NCBI GenBank assembly: GCA_016718655.1
Contig: JADKCV010000005.1
Location: 1 to 64,000 of the forward strand
Source: Flavobacteriales bacterium
Lineage (GTDB): Bacteria; Bacteroidota; Bacteroidia; Flavobacteriales_F; PHOS-HE28
Length of the DNA: 64,000 bases
Direction: 5' to 3'
In this document: positions 25,701 through 35,700 of the stretch, piece by piece
How positions within the stretch are numbered: position 1 is the first letter of the stretch
How the letters are laid out: each line of letters begins with the position of its first letter
Made by a program: the position numbers and the translations under genes
The notes under the pieces: generated by a model
What the model saw: only the letters and a program-made list of their open reading frames with translations
What the model was told of the DNA's origin: nothing
The model's database searches: none

Positions 25701-26234
25701 ATGCGCATCTTGTTCCTAGCCTTGGGATTCTGCTCCTCCCCCGTGACATGGGCGCAATACATGGCGGCCAATTCAGACCCTGCCAGTGCGCAGGATACGC
25801 GATACAAGGAGGGCGAACGTGCCTATCGCGCTGGGGATCATGCCTTGGCCATTGCCGCCTTCGACGACGTGATCACGAGCGCCCCCGAACACCTCAACGC
25901 CCATTTACAACGCGGTTTCTGCCACTCGGTATTGCTTCACCACGAGCAGGCCGTAGCCGATTTCTCCATGGTCATCGAACGCCGTCCAGAACACATCTGG
26001 GCGTACACGTGCAGGAGCGCCGCCTTCATGAAACTGGGGTTGTATGACAGGGCCATCCTGGACCTTGAACGCGTATTACAGCTCGACCCGAATAACGACG
26101 AAGCTTTCAACAACCGAGGTTGGGCGTACAAGGCGATCGGTGAACACGAAAGGGCCTGCCAGGACTGGAACGCCAGTCGGAAACTGGGGAACGACGAAGC
26201 GAAGATCATTCTGAACAACAACCGCTGTAAATGA
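25701..26234 (+). CDS. Secreted tetratricopeptide-repeat protein
   Basis: 177 residues with a signal peptide (about 1-19) and at least three TPR units (RAYRAGDHALAIAAFDDVI, GFCHSVLLHHEQAVADF, SAAFMKLGLYDRAILDLE, GWAYKAIGEHERACQDW). TPR domains mediate protein contacts; a periplasmic scaffold role is inferred. Its stop overlaps the start of the next gene (ATGA), so both are translated together. Confidence 0.8.
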   Translation: MRILFLALGFCSSPVTWAQYMAANSDPASAQDTRYKEGERAYRAGDHALAIAAFDDVITSAPEHLNAHLQRGFCHSVLLHHEQAVADFSMVIERRPEHIWAYTCRSAAFMKLGLYDRAILDLERVLQLDPNNDEAFNNRGWAYKAIGEHERACQDWNASRKLGNDEAKIILNNNRCK

Positions 26235-26641
26235 GACAGAAGCGACTCCTTGTGCTCATCGCGCTGATCAACATCGCCTATTTCGCGGATGCCCAAGGGC
26301 AGAACTACACCGAATGCTTGGTCAAGACATCCAGCAAATGGGGTGCCCCTTGTGACAAATGCGAGAACTACAAGGATGGCTACAAGCGCGATTTCAGTGG
26401 TACCTATCAGGTGGAATTGAAGAATAGCTGCAGTGAGCTGATCGAAGTGAAAGTGGCCATGCAGGAGAAGAATGGGCAATGGCGGACCTTTCCGCTCAAA
26501 GCGATCGCTCCGAACGAACACTTGAACGCATTCGCTTGCACGGGTACCGGCAAGTACATGTATTGGGTCCGCCGCGTGAACGACACTGAGATCGTCATCC
26601 CGACCGACCAGGAGATCATCACCGAGTACCGGAATCGCTGA
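26231..26641 (+). CDS. Secreted hypothetical protein with conserved-looking cysteines
   Basis: 136 residues, signal peptide (about 1-21, ending YFADAQ), then a small domain with five cysteines (CLVKTSSKWGAPCDKCENY, SCSELI, FACTGTG). I do not recognise the family. The cysteines could form disulfides in the periplasm. It is coupled to the TPR gene upstream and may be a partner of that protein. Confidence 0.6.
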   Translation: MRQKRLLVLIALINIAYFADAQGQNYTECLVKTSSKWGAPCDKCENYKDGYKRDFSGTYQVELKNSCSELIEVKVAMQEKNGQWRTFPLKAIAPNEHLNAFACTGTGKYMYWVRRVNDTEIVIPTDQEIITEYRNR

Positions 26642-26775
26642 GTTGGATCCACTCGCGACCGGATCGCCTCGCTTATCCACGCCTGCTTGTTCACCATCTA
26701 CGGGATGGATGCTCGGCCCGAACTGCCGATGGACCCAACTTTGGGCCGTGTGTCCCTTGTCGATGCACGTTCCGC

Positions 26776-27168
26776 ATGTCCACCAAACGTTTTCACATCG
26801 ACCGTACCGACACCTCGCCCCAGATCGACCTGGACCTGGAACTCGGTTCGATCGAGTTCGTGGGCCGTTCACTACCCAACAACTCGGAGCAGTTCTATGC
26901 CCGTGTGTATCGATGGCTGGATGAGTACCTTCAGGAACCGAAGGATGAGACCACGGTGAACCTCAGGTTGGATTATCTGGACACGAGTTCCAGCAAGCAC
27001 TTGTACAATATCTTCCAGCGTCTCAATTCGGTCAGCGAACGAGGGCGTTCCGTGCAGGTGAATTGGCACTACGAGCAGGGTGATGACGAGATGGCGGAGA
27101 CCGGCAAGGACTACCAGAGCTTCTTCCGGCTCGATTTCAACTTCATCGAGGTGAACGAGCTCTTCTAG
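26776..27168 (+). CDS. SiaC-family regulatory phosphoprotein (DUF1987)
   Basis: 130 residues that match DUF1987: FHIDRTDTSPQIDLD, then GRSLPNNSEQFY, the strand-helix region VNLRLDYLDTSSSKHLYNIFQRL, and a DYQSFFRLDF end. In Pseudomonas, SiaC is an anti-anti-sigma-like protein, phosphorylated by SiaB, that stimulates the diguanylate cyclase SiaD. No SiaA/B/D genes are adjacent here, so a regulatory role without known partners is all that can be claimed. Confidence 0.8.
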   Translation: MSTKRFHIDRTDTSPQIDLDLELGSIEFVGRSLPNNSEQFYARVYRWLDEYLQEPKDETTVNLRLDYLDTSSSKHLYNIFQRLNSVSERGRSVQVNWHYEQGDDEMAETGKDYQSFFRLDFNFIEVNELF

Positions 27169-27230
27169 GAGCAGGACCCGACGAAGTGCTTTAGTTTAGG
27201 CGGGCATACACAACGGTGTCGCATACCACC

Positions 27231-28625
27231 ATGGGCCCACCTGCATTCTTCACCCTACACCAGCTCAGTAGCGCGCTGAAGAAGCGCATCGATGAGGCCA
27301 CGGGGGGAAGAGCCTTCTGGGTGAAGGCGGAGGTCGCGAGCATTTCCGCCAAACGACACCTCTACCTTGAACTGGTGCAGCACCAGGATGGAGCACGCAT
27401 AGCGGTGATGCGGGGCATCATCTGGCAAGAGCACATGCGCACCATTCGAGAGGCCCTTGGCGATGAACTGCCCAATATCCTGAAGGATGGCGCCGAGATC
27501 CTCGTCCTTGCCAAGGTGAACTTCAGTCCGCTCTATGGCGCGAGCCTGCATATCGAACAGGTGGACCTGTCGTACAGCTTGGGCGAATTGGAGCGGCGCA
27601 AGCGAGAGACCATTGCCACCCTGCGTGACGAAGGCCTGTTCGATAGGAACCGCCTTGTTCCTGAGCCGATGGTGATCCAACGGATCGCACTGATCACCTC
27701 TGCTGGATCGGCCGCTTACAATGATCTGATGCAACACCTGGAGGCCAATGAGTATGGGTACCGGTTCCATGTGCACCTCATCGACAGCACCGTGCAAGGT
27801 GATGGAGCAGCCTTCCAGTTGCGCAAGGCGATGGTACGCGCCTCAACACTGACCGTGGATGCTGTGGTGATCATCCGCGGTGGTGGCTCCAAACTCGACC
27901 TCGAGGCATTCAACGACTTGGAGCTATGCCGGGTCGCGGCACGCATGGACCTGCCTGTGATCACCGGTATCGGTCATGATGTCGACATTTCCGTGCTTGA
28001 CATGATCGCACGCAGTCCGCACAAGACCCCTACCGCTGTAGCCGACCACCTCATCAACAAATGCCTCTATTTCGAGACCGGGTTGAGCGGCTTCCTGGTG
28101 AACATCCAACGGACCATGAGCGAACGCTTCGCGGTGCGTAAGGAACAGTTGAGCGCTCACTCGGAAGTACTCCGCTTGCGACCGACCATGCAGTGTCAGC
28201 GAGCACGCGCATACCTGAACGAACGTGCCGCTGGCCTGGCAAGGGAGGTCACCGTTGTGTTGCATTCCTACGACCGGCAGATCCAGGTCAAGTCCTCCTC
28301 ATTGGCAACCTTGCCGATCCAACGCCTTCGACATGTGGAACAGGTGCGGATCCGAGAAGCCAAGGCCAGACTGGACGAATTCGCCACCCGGGGTCTGAGC
28401 ACCCTACAAGTGCGCGTTCAAGCCATGCAGGATGCCATCCGACTGATGGCGCCGGAACGCCTGATGGCTCGGGGCTTCAGTATCACGCGCAAGCAGGGCA
28501 CAGCCTTGACCGATGTGTCCGGCCTGAGCATCGGGGATGAGATCCATACCACCTACAGCCACGGCCGCACGCGAGCCATCATCCAAGCCATCGAACACCA
28601 TGAGCGAACCACGGACGACCTATGA
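27231..28625 (+). CDS. xseA: Exodeoxyribonuclease VII large subunit
   Basis: 464 residues. The N-terminal OB-fold (about 1-105; FWVKAEVASISAKRHLYLEL) is followed by the catalytic domain (IALITSAGSAAYNDLMQHL, VIIRGGGSKLDLEAFNDLEL, PVITGIGHDVD, SPHKTPTAVADHL) and a long coiled coil. With XseB it degrades single-stranded DNA into short oligonucleotides. A GTG at 27216 is an alternative start. It overlaps xseB by 26 bases, the usual coupling. Confidence 0.95.
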   Translation: MGPPAFFTLHQLSSALKKRIDEATGGRAFWVKAEVASISAKRHLYLELVQHQDGARIAVMRGIIWQEHMRTIREALGDELPNILKDGAEILVLAKVNFSPLYGASLHIEQVDLSYSLGELERRKRETIATLRDEGLFDRNRLVPEPMVIQRIALITSAGSAAYNDLMQHLEANEYGYRFHVHLIDSTVQGDGAAFQLRKAMVRASTLTVDAVVIIRGGGSKLDLEAFNDLELCRVAARMDLPVITGIGHDVDISVLDMIARSPHKTPTAVADHLINKCLYFETGLSGFLVNIQRTMSERFAVRKEQLSAHSEVLRLRPTMQCQRARAYLNERAAGLAREVTVVLHSYDRQIQVKSSSLATLPIQRLRHVEQVRIREAKARLDEFATRGLSTLQVRVQAMQDAIRLMAPERLMARGFSITRKQGTALTDVSGLSIGDEIHTTYSHGRTRAIIQAIEHHERTTDDL

Positions 28626-28800
28626 GAAGGCCTATGAGGAACTGGAGGCCATCATGCAGGAATTGCAGGAGGACAAGGTTTCCGTGGACCAACTGACCAC
28701 CAAGGTGAAGCGCGCTGCGGAACTGATCACCTTCTGCAACGACATGCTGCGCAGCACCGAAGCCGAGGTGAACAAGATCGTGAAGAAGCTGGGACTATAG
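28600..28800 (+). CDS. xseB: Exodeoxyribonuclease VII small subunit
   Basis: 66 residues with the family motif YEKAYEELEAIMQELQ and the segment VDQLTTKVKRAAELITFC; it is helical throughout. It binds along the coiled coil of XseA and is needed for exonuclease VII activity. It begins within the end of xseA in another frame, and is convergent with the PhoH gene (two bases apart). Confidence 0.93.
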   Translation: MSEPRTTYEKAYEELEAIMQELQEDKVSVDQLTTKVKRAAELITFCNDMLRSTEAEVNKIVKKLGL

Positions 28801-28802
28801 AT

Positions 28803-30137
28803 CTAGAGCAGTTCGTTCGCCAAGTTGGCCAATGGGCTGCGCTCCCCTTTCTCCAGCGTGATGTGCGCGAACAGCGGATCGCCTTTGGCCTTGTCGATCA
28901 AGTAGCTCAGACCATTGCTCTCCGTATCCAGGAATGGCGTGTCGATCTGGTGAACATCACCCGTGAAGACGATCTTGGTCCCTTCCCCGGCCCTACTGAT
29001 CACGGTCTTTATCTCAAGTGGCGTGAGGTTCTGTGCTTCGTCCACGATGAAGAAGATGTTGCTCAGGCTGCGTCCTCGGATGTAAGCCAGTGGCGCGATG
29101 GCGATCTTCTCGTTCTCCAGCATCTCGTCGATACGCTTCGGCGTACTGTCATGCTTCTCGAACTGTCCCTTGATGAGCTTCAGGTTATCCCACAACGGTT
29201 GCATGTAGGGATCGAGCTTGCTCTGGATATCACCTGGCAGATATCCGATGTCCTTGTTGCTGAGCGGTACCACCGGTCGAGTGACATAGATCTGTCTGTA
29301 TTCGCGGCGCTGCTCCAAGGCACAGGCCAATGCAAGCAGGGTCTTTCCCGTACCCGCTGCGCCTTGCAAGGTCACCAACTTGATCTCTGGATCAAGTAGT
29401 GCGCTCATGGCCAAGGCCTGCTCCGCGTTCCGTGGACCGATCCCGAACACGCTCTGCTTCTCCACCCGGTCCACATTCCCGGTACGTGGATCGTACTTGG
29501 CCAGAATGCTTTTCTTCTTGTGCTTGAGAATGAAGAAGTGATTTCCCTTGGGTTTGTCCATACCCAGTTCGGCGATGGGGATACTGCCCTCGGTGAAGAG
29601 CTTGTCGATGCTCTCCTCCGGATGGTCATCAACGACCGTTCTGCCGGTGTATAGCTTTTCGCGCACATCACGAACCTTGCCCGTAAGGAAGTCCTCGGAA
29701 AGGATGTTCAGGCTCTTGGCCTTCAACCGCAGAGCGATATCCTTGGTGACAAGAATGACCTTCTTGTCCTTGTTCTGCCGCTGGAGCGTGAGCGTTGCGT
29801 TGAGGATCTGGTGGTCGTTCTTGGCATCGGCAAAGACCTTGGTGGCATCCACGCCGTTCAGATCATGCTTGGCCACCACCATGAACCGTCCCAAGGAAGG
29901 ACCGTCCAGCGGTTGCCAATCGCTGAGCACATCGCGCTTGGCGATCTGGTCGAGGTGGCGGATGAATTCGCGCGCCTCATAGTTGATGGTATCGTTGCCT
30001 TTCTTGAACGTATCCAGTTCTTCAAGTACCTGTATCGGGATGGCCACATCGTGTTCTGCGAAGTTCTCGATGGCCGAGTGGTCGTAGAGGATGACTGAGG
30101 TATCCAGTACGAAGATCTTCCGGTCTTTCTTCTTCAT
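28803..30137 (-). CDS. PIN-PhoH family ATPase/RNase-helicase
   Basis: 444 residues with two domains. Residues 5-140 form a PIN domain (FVLDTSVILYDH with Asp12, later conserved acidic residues). Residues 230-440 form the PhoH ATPase with Walker A GAAGTGKT (259-266) and Walker B FFIVDEAQN, then KIVFTGD. In PIN-PhoH (PhoH2-type) proteins the PIN domain cuts RNA and the PhoH part unwinds it; many occur in toxin-antitoxin-like pairs, but no antitoxin gene is adjacent here. A 489-base hairpin-rich non-coding region lies upstream. Confidence 0.92.
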   Translation of the reverse strand: MKKKDRKIFVLDTSVILYDHSAIENFAEHDVAIPIQVLEELDTFKKGNDTINYEAREFIRHLDQIAKRDVLSDWQPLDGPSLGRFMVVAKHDLNGVDATKVFADAKNDHQILNATLTLQRQNKDKKVILVTKDIALRLKAKSLNILSEDFLTGKVRDVREKLYTGRTVVDDHPEESIDKLFTEGSIPIAELGMDKPKGNHFFILKHKKKSILAKYDPRTGNVDRVEKQSVFGIGPRNAEQALAMSALLDPEIKLVTLQGAAGTGKTLLALACALEQRREYRQIYVTRPVVPLSNKDIGYLPGDIQSKLDPYMQPLWDNLKLIKGQFEKHDSTPKRIDEMLENEKIAIAPLAYIRGRSLSNIFFIVDEAQNLTPLEIKTVISRAGEGTKIVFTGDVHQIDTPFLDTESNGLSYLIDKAKGDPLFAHITLEKGERSPLANLANELL

Positions 30138-30626
30138 TCGATCAAGGAACGGTGTGCATCAAAACTATCCGGCCCGAGCGGCCAGTACGGCTTCAACGCG
30201 AACGCACTTTTCCACGATCGATCGTGTTCATCACCTGAAGGTGAAGTCGATGTGAACATCCGTTCGTATGTGAACGCGAAGCGGGGACCACCTAAGGCGA
30301 TCCCCGCTCCCATCCGATGGGGTCGTAACCCCTTCGTATGCCGTTCGTTCCTTCCACCCCCCATCGCCCCTAGCAAGGGACGATCCTGGTCCATAGGCTT
30401 GTCCGGTGCACGTCTGGCATGCATTCGAACCCACCTGGATGCAAGGCCTCTTACCAGGCTTGGCGCGGTCCAAGGACCGCACCGGCATCGATGTGTTCGT
30501 CTCTCCGACCCATGGCCGAGCGTTGAAGCCCGGATGAAAGAACGTTCAGTGGTGTGAAATTACCCCGAGGAGTGCACCCAAGGGCGAAAAATGGCACCTC
30601 GCCTTTTCCACAAGTTGTGAACGATC
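30138..30626. other. 489-nt non-coding stretch with many hairpins; candidate structured RNA
   Basis: No convincing protein frame: the longest frames have no recognisable motif and none fits a neighbour. Several strong inverted repeats are visible: TCACCT-GA-AGGTGA (30231-30244), CGTTC/GAACG (about 30261-30276), GCGGGGA/TCCCCGC (arms about 30281-30287 and 30301-30307), CCCTAG/CAAGGG-type near 30368-30379, and GCGGTCC-AA-GGACCGC (30465-30480). It lies between the 3' end of one minus-strand gene and the start of another, so it could be a long 5' leader of the PhoH mRNA or a separate small RNA. I checked for tRNA, tmRNA, SRP and RNase P features and did not find their core motifs. Confidence 0.35.
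30213..30226. promoter_or_regulatory. 14-bp perfect palindrome, copy 2
   Basis: CACGATCGATCGTG, again preceded by TC, lies 76 bases upstream of the PhoH start and is identical to the copy at 17997-18010. Confidence 0.4.
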
Positions 30627-32594
30627 CTACAGAACGTGCATGATCCGTAGGCTCGAACGCCCTTCCTCTCCGAAGATCGTCACCACATATACACCCGGAC
30701 GCTGATCGCCCATGGGCAGTTCGAAGCGCGTTGTTCCATCAGGCTTCGACCAGGTGCCGGTCACCCTGCCAAGGGCGTCGGTAAGTAGCACTGTGGCAGC
30801 GCCGGATCGAAGGCCGATCACCTGATCCGTTCCGGACCGGCCCAACCACTCCGCATCAAAAGGAGCATGCTCGTCCACCCCCAAACAGGGGTCGACGATA
30901 ACTGCCACGAAGGCTTCATCCGCATCACATGGTGCATCGCCTTCCACCGTGTAGGTGTATAGGCCCGATCCGTTCACTGCGGGATCCAGGATACCGGAGA
31001 ACGACGCACCTTGAGGATCCGTCCAAGTGCCACCGGTCATCGCGCCGGTCAGGCTTGCGAGCAGGTCCACCGGGCCATTCGTGGTGCAGATGGTGAGCGT
31101 GGTGCTGAGCCCCGCGTTGGCAGCTTCATTCACCGTCAGTTCCATCACCGCTGTATCATTCACACAGGGCGCGGTACCATACACCACGTACACGACCTCA
31201 TAGGTTCCCGGTGCCGTATAATCCGGCATCGGAAAGGTCATTCCGTTGTAGAAGAAAAGGCCCGTGAGTTGACCACCGGACACAAAGGGCAACAACGACG
31301 TTGGAGGATCATTGGAACACAAGGGTACAGTGACCGCGACACCTGCATTGGCAGGATCCTGGAGCGCAATGGTGAGTTGGGCCTGATCCGCAGGACAGAT
31401 GAGCGAACAGTCCGTGGTGTAGGTATAGGTACCGGCCGGGTTGGAGCCTGAATCGAACTGACCACTGTAGGGGTCACCAGTCGGTGAGGTCCAACTGCCG
31501 CAGGGATCGGCACCATCAAGTTGGTCGATCAATGGATATACTCCTGTGTTCTTGCAGAGGACCACGAAGGCGTCCGATCCGGCAGCGGCCTGTTGTTCGA
31601 TACTGAGATCGGCCGAGTTGATGGTACCCTCGAAGACCGGGGAAGAGGACACCACACGGATCCGATACCCACTACCACTCGGGGTACCAAAAGGGATGGT
31701 CGCACTGATGCTACCCGAAGTAGTGGATGCGAGCGTGCCGATGGTGACAGGTTGCGCAAAGGAACCGGAGGCATTCGAAAGTTGTGCCGTGAAGATGTTG
31801 CCCACGGACCATGTGCCCGCTACCGCGAATGGAACGGTGATGCTACTCCCTTCACAGTAGGTGGTGCTCGTGGGATCCTGGGTGATCAATCCCAGCTCCA
31901 CCGGCTCCGGAATACTGATGCTCACATCATCGACCCCGAACCCGGGATCTTGCGCGCTGGTGGTCGTGCCGTTCACGAATCGGAATCCGAAGCGCAAGGT
32001 GGAATGGCCTGCCAACTCCGGTGATGTGATGGTCTGTTGGATCCAAGTGGTCTGATCCCTGTATTGTGCGACCGGAGCGACCAGCTGCACCCAGGTCGAT
32101 CCCGCATCCGTGCTGTAATACACCTCGCCATAGTTGGCCGTTCCACCGCCGCACAGCCACCAGAAGGTGATCGTTGCTGCTGAGGCGCCCAACGTGCTCA
32201 CGTCGGTGGTCATCCGAGCGAAATGGTTACCAGGTTGGGTGCATAGCCCATCGGCTGCCACGAAATTGCAATTGAGGATGCCACTATTGGTACCCGCCGT
32301 GCTCGCGATGTGGAGGTAGCGACCATTGGGCTGCGTGATACCCGCTGGTTGCGAAGCCGTGGAGGGGATGGTGAAGCTGAATGGGAAACCAAGGCAATCA
32401 AGTGTGCCACTGCCGCCTGAGTAGGCATCGTTGATCAACCAGCTGTTCGCCCCACCCGAGGAGGAGCCTACATCATTGGTGTTCAATCCGAAGAGTGGCT
32501 GCAGGCTTTCCATATCTTCTTGGAAAAGCACCTGCTGACCGGCCGTTGGCACAATTGAAGCGAGAAGGGCGGTCAGTGTGAGCGGATATTTCAT
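30627..32594 (-). CDS. Large secreted surface protein, probable T9SS cargo
   Basis: 655 residues: signal peptide (about 1-20, ending PTAGQQ), an N-terminal jelly-roll/MAM-like domain (about 20-215; FQEDMESLQPLFGLN, later GFGVDDVSI), Ig-like repeats with SPTGDPYSG and CSNDPPTSLLPFVSGG, and a C-terminal 70-residue domain ending GVYVVTIFGEEGRSSLRIMHVL-like, which matches type A T9SS sorting domains in general shape (LTDALGRV). Cysteine-rich repeats (CPADQAQLTI) are typical of the group. It is probably secreted and attached to the surface; no enzymatic function is visible. The ORF frame extends to 32702; the signal peptide marks the ATG at 32594. Confidence 0.75.
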   Translation of the reverse strand: MKYPLTLTALLASIVPTAGQQVLFQEDMESLQPLFGLNTNDVGSSSGGANSWLINDAYSGGSGTLDCLGFPFSFTIPSTASQPAGITQPNGRYLHIASTAGTNSGILNCNFVAADGLCTQPGNHFARMTTDVSTLGASAATITFWWLCGGGTANYGEVYYSTDAGSTWVQLVAPVAQYRDQTTWIQQTITSPELAGHSTLRFGFRFVNGTTTSAQDPGFGVDDVSISIPEPVELGLITQDPTSTTYCEGSSITVPFAVAGTWSVGNIFTAQLSNASGSFAQPVTIGTLASTTSGSISATIPFGTPSGSGYRIRVVSSSPVFEGTINSADLSIEQQAAAGSDAFVVLCKNTGVYPLIDQLDGADPCGSWTSPTGDPYSGQFDSGSNPAGTYTYTTDCSLICPADQAQLTIALQDPANAGVAVTVPLCSNDPPTSLLPFVSGGQLTGLFFYNGMTFPMPDYTAPGTYEVVYVVYGTAPCVNDTAVMELTVNEAANAGLSTTLTICTTNGPVDLLASLTGAMTGGTWTDPQGASFSGILDPAVNGSGLYTYTVEGDAPCDADEAFVAVIVDPCLGVDEHAPFDAEWLGRSGTDQVIGLRSGAATVLLTDALGRVTGTWSKPDGTTRFELPMGDQRPGVYVVTIFGEEGRSSLRIMHVL

Positions 32595-32724
32595 GGGCTG
32601 AGTTGGGGACGCGTAATTTAGGGAACACCTTTTGATCGGCCTACCTCCTCGCGGTACAGTCCTTAACCCACAGTTCACAGGGGATGCCGTCCTTTGCTCC
32701 ATCGAAAACCTAACGACCTAGAAC

Positions 32725-35700
32725 ATGAGAACGCGAACACGCTTAGAACGAGCGTTGCGCCTGGCATGCCCGACGCTAGCCTCCCTGCTATTCACCCTCA
32801 GCGCTGGTGCGCAGATCGCTGCGTGGGACTTCTTCGGCGAAAGTTCCCCCGCGACCTCCACGGCTGATATCTACGTCGCAGGTCTGGATGCATCCAACGT
32901 GCTGACGCGTGGTGCAGGTGCGAGCGCGAGTACAGCGACCAATTCATTTCGAACGCAAGGTTTCCAGAACAACGGCATCAGCACGGCCAATACCGACTTC
33001 TTCCAGTTCACCCTTTCAGCCGCTCCGGGATCCTCTCTGAGCCTTTCCACGATCGACGCGATCATGGCCGGGACCGGGACCTTTTCCGCAAGCCCAGGCA
33101 CCACCAACCAGTTCGCCTACAGCCTGGACGGGACCAACTTCACACTGATCGGTAGCCCGATCGTTCGGATCGGTAATGGTGCCCTGACCCAGACGGACCT
33201 CACCGGCATCCCTGCCTTGCAGAACCTGCCCGATGGGGTGAACGTGACCTTCCGTTTCTATGCTAGCGGTCAGACAGCGACCGGGGGGTGGGGATTCAAC
33301 TCTCCAGCGTCTGGCCAGTACGGTCTTTCCGTTGGTGGAACCATCACTGCAAGCAGTACTTCGGTGTCGTTGGCGGCCACTTCCAATGTGGTGAGCGAAA
33401 CTGCCGGAAGCACTTCGATCACGGTGAATATCAGCAACCCCGATGCAGTGAACGCGACCACTGTTGACCTCGTACTCCTGAGCGGTGATGCGACCCGTGC
33501 GGGTAACTACACCACACAGACCGTCTCGTTCGCTGCGGGAAGCAGCACACCCGAGAACGTGGTCGTGACCATCACCGACAATGGAGTGTCCGACGGAGAT
33601 GCCACACTGGTCTTCCAATTGCAGAACGTTGCCGGAGGGACGCCAGTTGCCCAGATCAACAGCCCATCCACCTTCACGCTGACCATCGAGGATGATGAGG
33701 CCTTGCCAACGGTGAGCATCAACAGTGTCACCCTCACGGAAGGGAACAGCGGAACGAGCAATGCCGTGGTCAGTGTGACCATGAACGCCCAACCAGCCTC
33801 GACCGTGGATGTGAGTGTGACCGACGCACTCACGAGTTCGGCCAGCAGCATCACGGATTACGCGTTCACGCCCGCCTCGCTCCAGTTCCTGACCAGCGAG
33901 ACCTATCCGAATACCAAGACCTTGACCATCTCCGTCCTCGGTGATACAGACCTGGAACCCAATGAGACAGTGAACTACGCTGTGTCCATCACCTCGGGTC
34001 CTGCATCGTTGGGCCTCAGCACCGGCACCCTCACCATCGTGAATGATGATGTGCCGGTCCTCTTCATCAATGAGGTGGACGGTGATCAGACAGGCGCGGA
34101 CACCCAGGAGTTCATCGAGCTATTCGGCGCTCCGAACACCTCGCTCCTTGGTACCACTTTGGTGCTCTTCAACGGATCGAACGACCTTTCCTATGCCTCC
34201 TATGACCTGGATGCCTATTCCTTGGACGGGAACGGGTTCTTCGTGATCGGGAACGCTGCCACACCGGGAGTCGACCTCGTGTTCGCTGACAATTTCCTCC
34301 AGAACGGGGCGGACGCCGTTGCTCTTTACTACGCGGACGCCATCAGCTTCCCCAACAACACGGCCGTCACCACGGTCAACCTCATCGACGCACTCGTCTA
34401 TGATACCGATGATGCCGATGACGCCGGTCTATTGCCCTTGATCAATGGCGGCCAGGCCCAGGTGAATGAGAATGCCAATGCGGCCTCCGCGACGCAGAGC
34501 ATGAGCCGTGTTCCCGATGGAGGCGTGCTGCGCGACACGGACACCTATGCCATGCAGCTGCCCACCCCGGGAGCCACGAACGTGAACCCTTGTTCCTTGG
34601 TGCTCGGCACCACCAGTGCCTCCTGCAACACCGTGACCACCGGCCCAGGCGATACATATACCTTGAGCATCCCTTACACCGGGGTGCAAGCCGGAGTGAC
34701 GGTGATCAACAACGGCGCCTCCGGTACCGTGGGCGGTGATGATCCGGCGACGGTTCCCAATGGTACCATTACCGTCAGTGGTATCAGCGAAGCGGACGGC
34801 TACAACGTGAGCTTCTCTGCTCCGTGCGGCACGCTTTCCGTCAGCGGTAGCGCTCCCTCGTGCGAGCCTCCTCCCCCTCCCCCTACCCTGGTCATCAACG
34901 AGGTTGACTATGACCAAAGCTCGACGGATGCGGCCGAGTTCATCGAACTGAAGAACACCGGGACCGAAGCAGTGGACCTCACAGGCCTGCGCATTGAACT
35001 GATCAACGGTTCCAACGGACTACTCTACAGCACGATCAACCTATCCTCGGTGTCCCTAGCCGCAGGTGACTACTACGTGATCGGCCACGCGATCGTGCCC
35101 AATGTGGATCAAGTTGCCTTCACCACCGCAGGAAGCATCCAGAACGGGGCTCCTGACGGAATGCGCCTGATGACCGCCACCAACGTGATCGTGGACCAAC
35201 TGAGCTATGAAGGGACCATGTCCACCACGGAGGGGACGGGTGCCGGCGCGGATACCAATGATGACGTGCTCAGCCTCGCCCGGTTCCCGGACGGCATCGA
35301 CACGCAGGACAATAGCGTGGACTTCGCGGTGCTCTGCATCACCCCGGGTGCTGCCAACAGCTTCAGTGATATCGATACCGATGGTACGCTGGACTGCCTT
35401 GATGTGTGTGCGAACGGACCCGAACCAGGTTCACCCTGTGACGATGGGAACGCTTCCACCGGCAACGATGTGATCCAAGCGAATTGCACCTGTGCAGGTG
35501 AAACAACCGACTGCTTGGGTGTGGTGGGAGGCACTGCCCTACCAGGCACTTCGTGCGATGACGGCGACCCCGACACCGTGAATGATGTGTATCTCGGTGA
35601 TTGCACCTGCTTGGGCACGCCCGTGTGCAGCACGGACCTGGTGATCGAATTCCAGACGGATGCCAACCCGAACGAGACCACATGGGAGATACGCACGGAG

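Noticed and set aside
28803..30137. Toxin-antitoxin module based on the PIN domain
   Set aside because: The PIN domain is fused to PhoH, and no antitoxin-like small gene is adjacent on the same strand.
30381..30480. Possible tRNA-like T-loop (minus-strand GGTTCGAATGC) and D-arm-like segment in the 30138-30626 gap
   Set aside because: The T-stem does not pair and no acceptor or anticodon stem can be formed, so it is not a tRNA or tmRNA.
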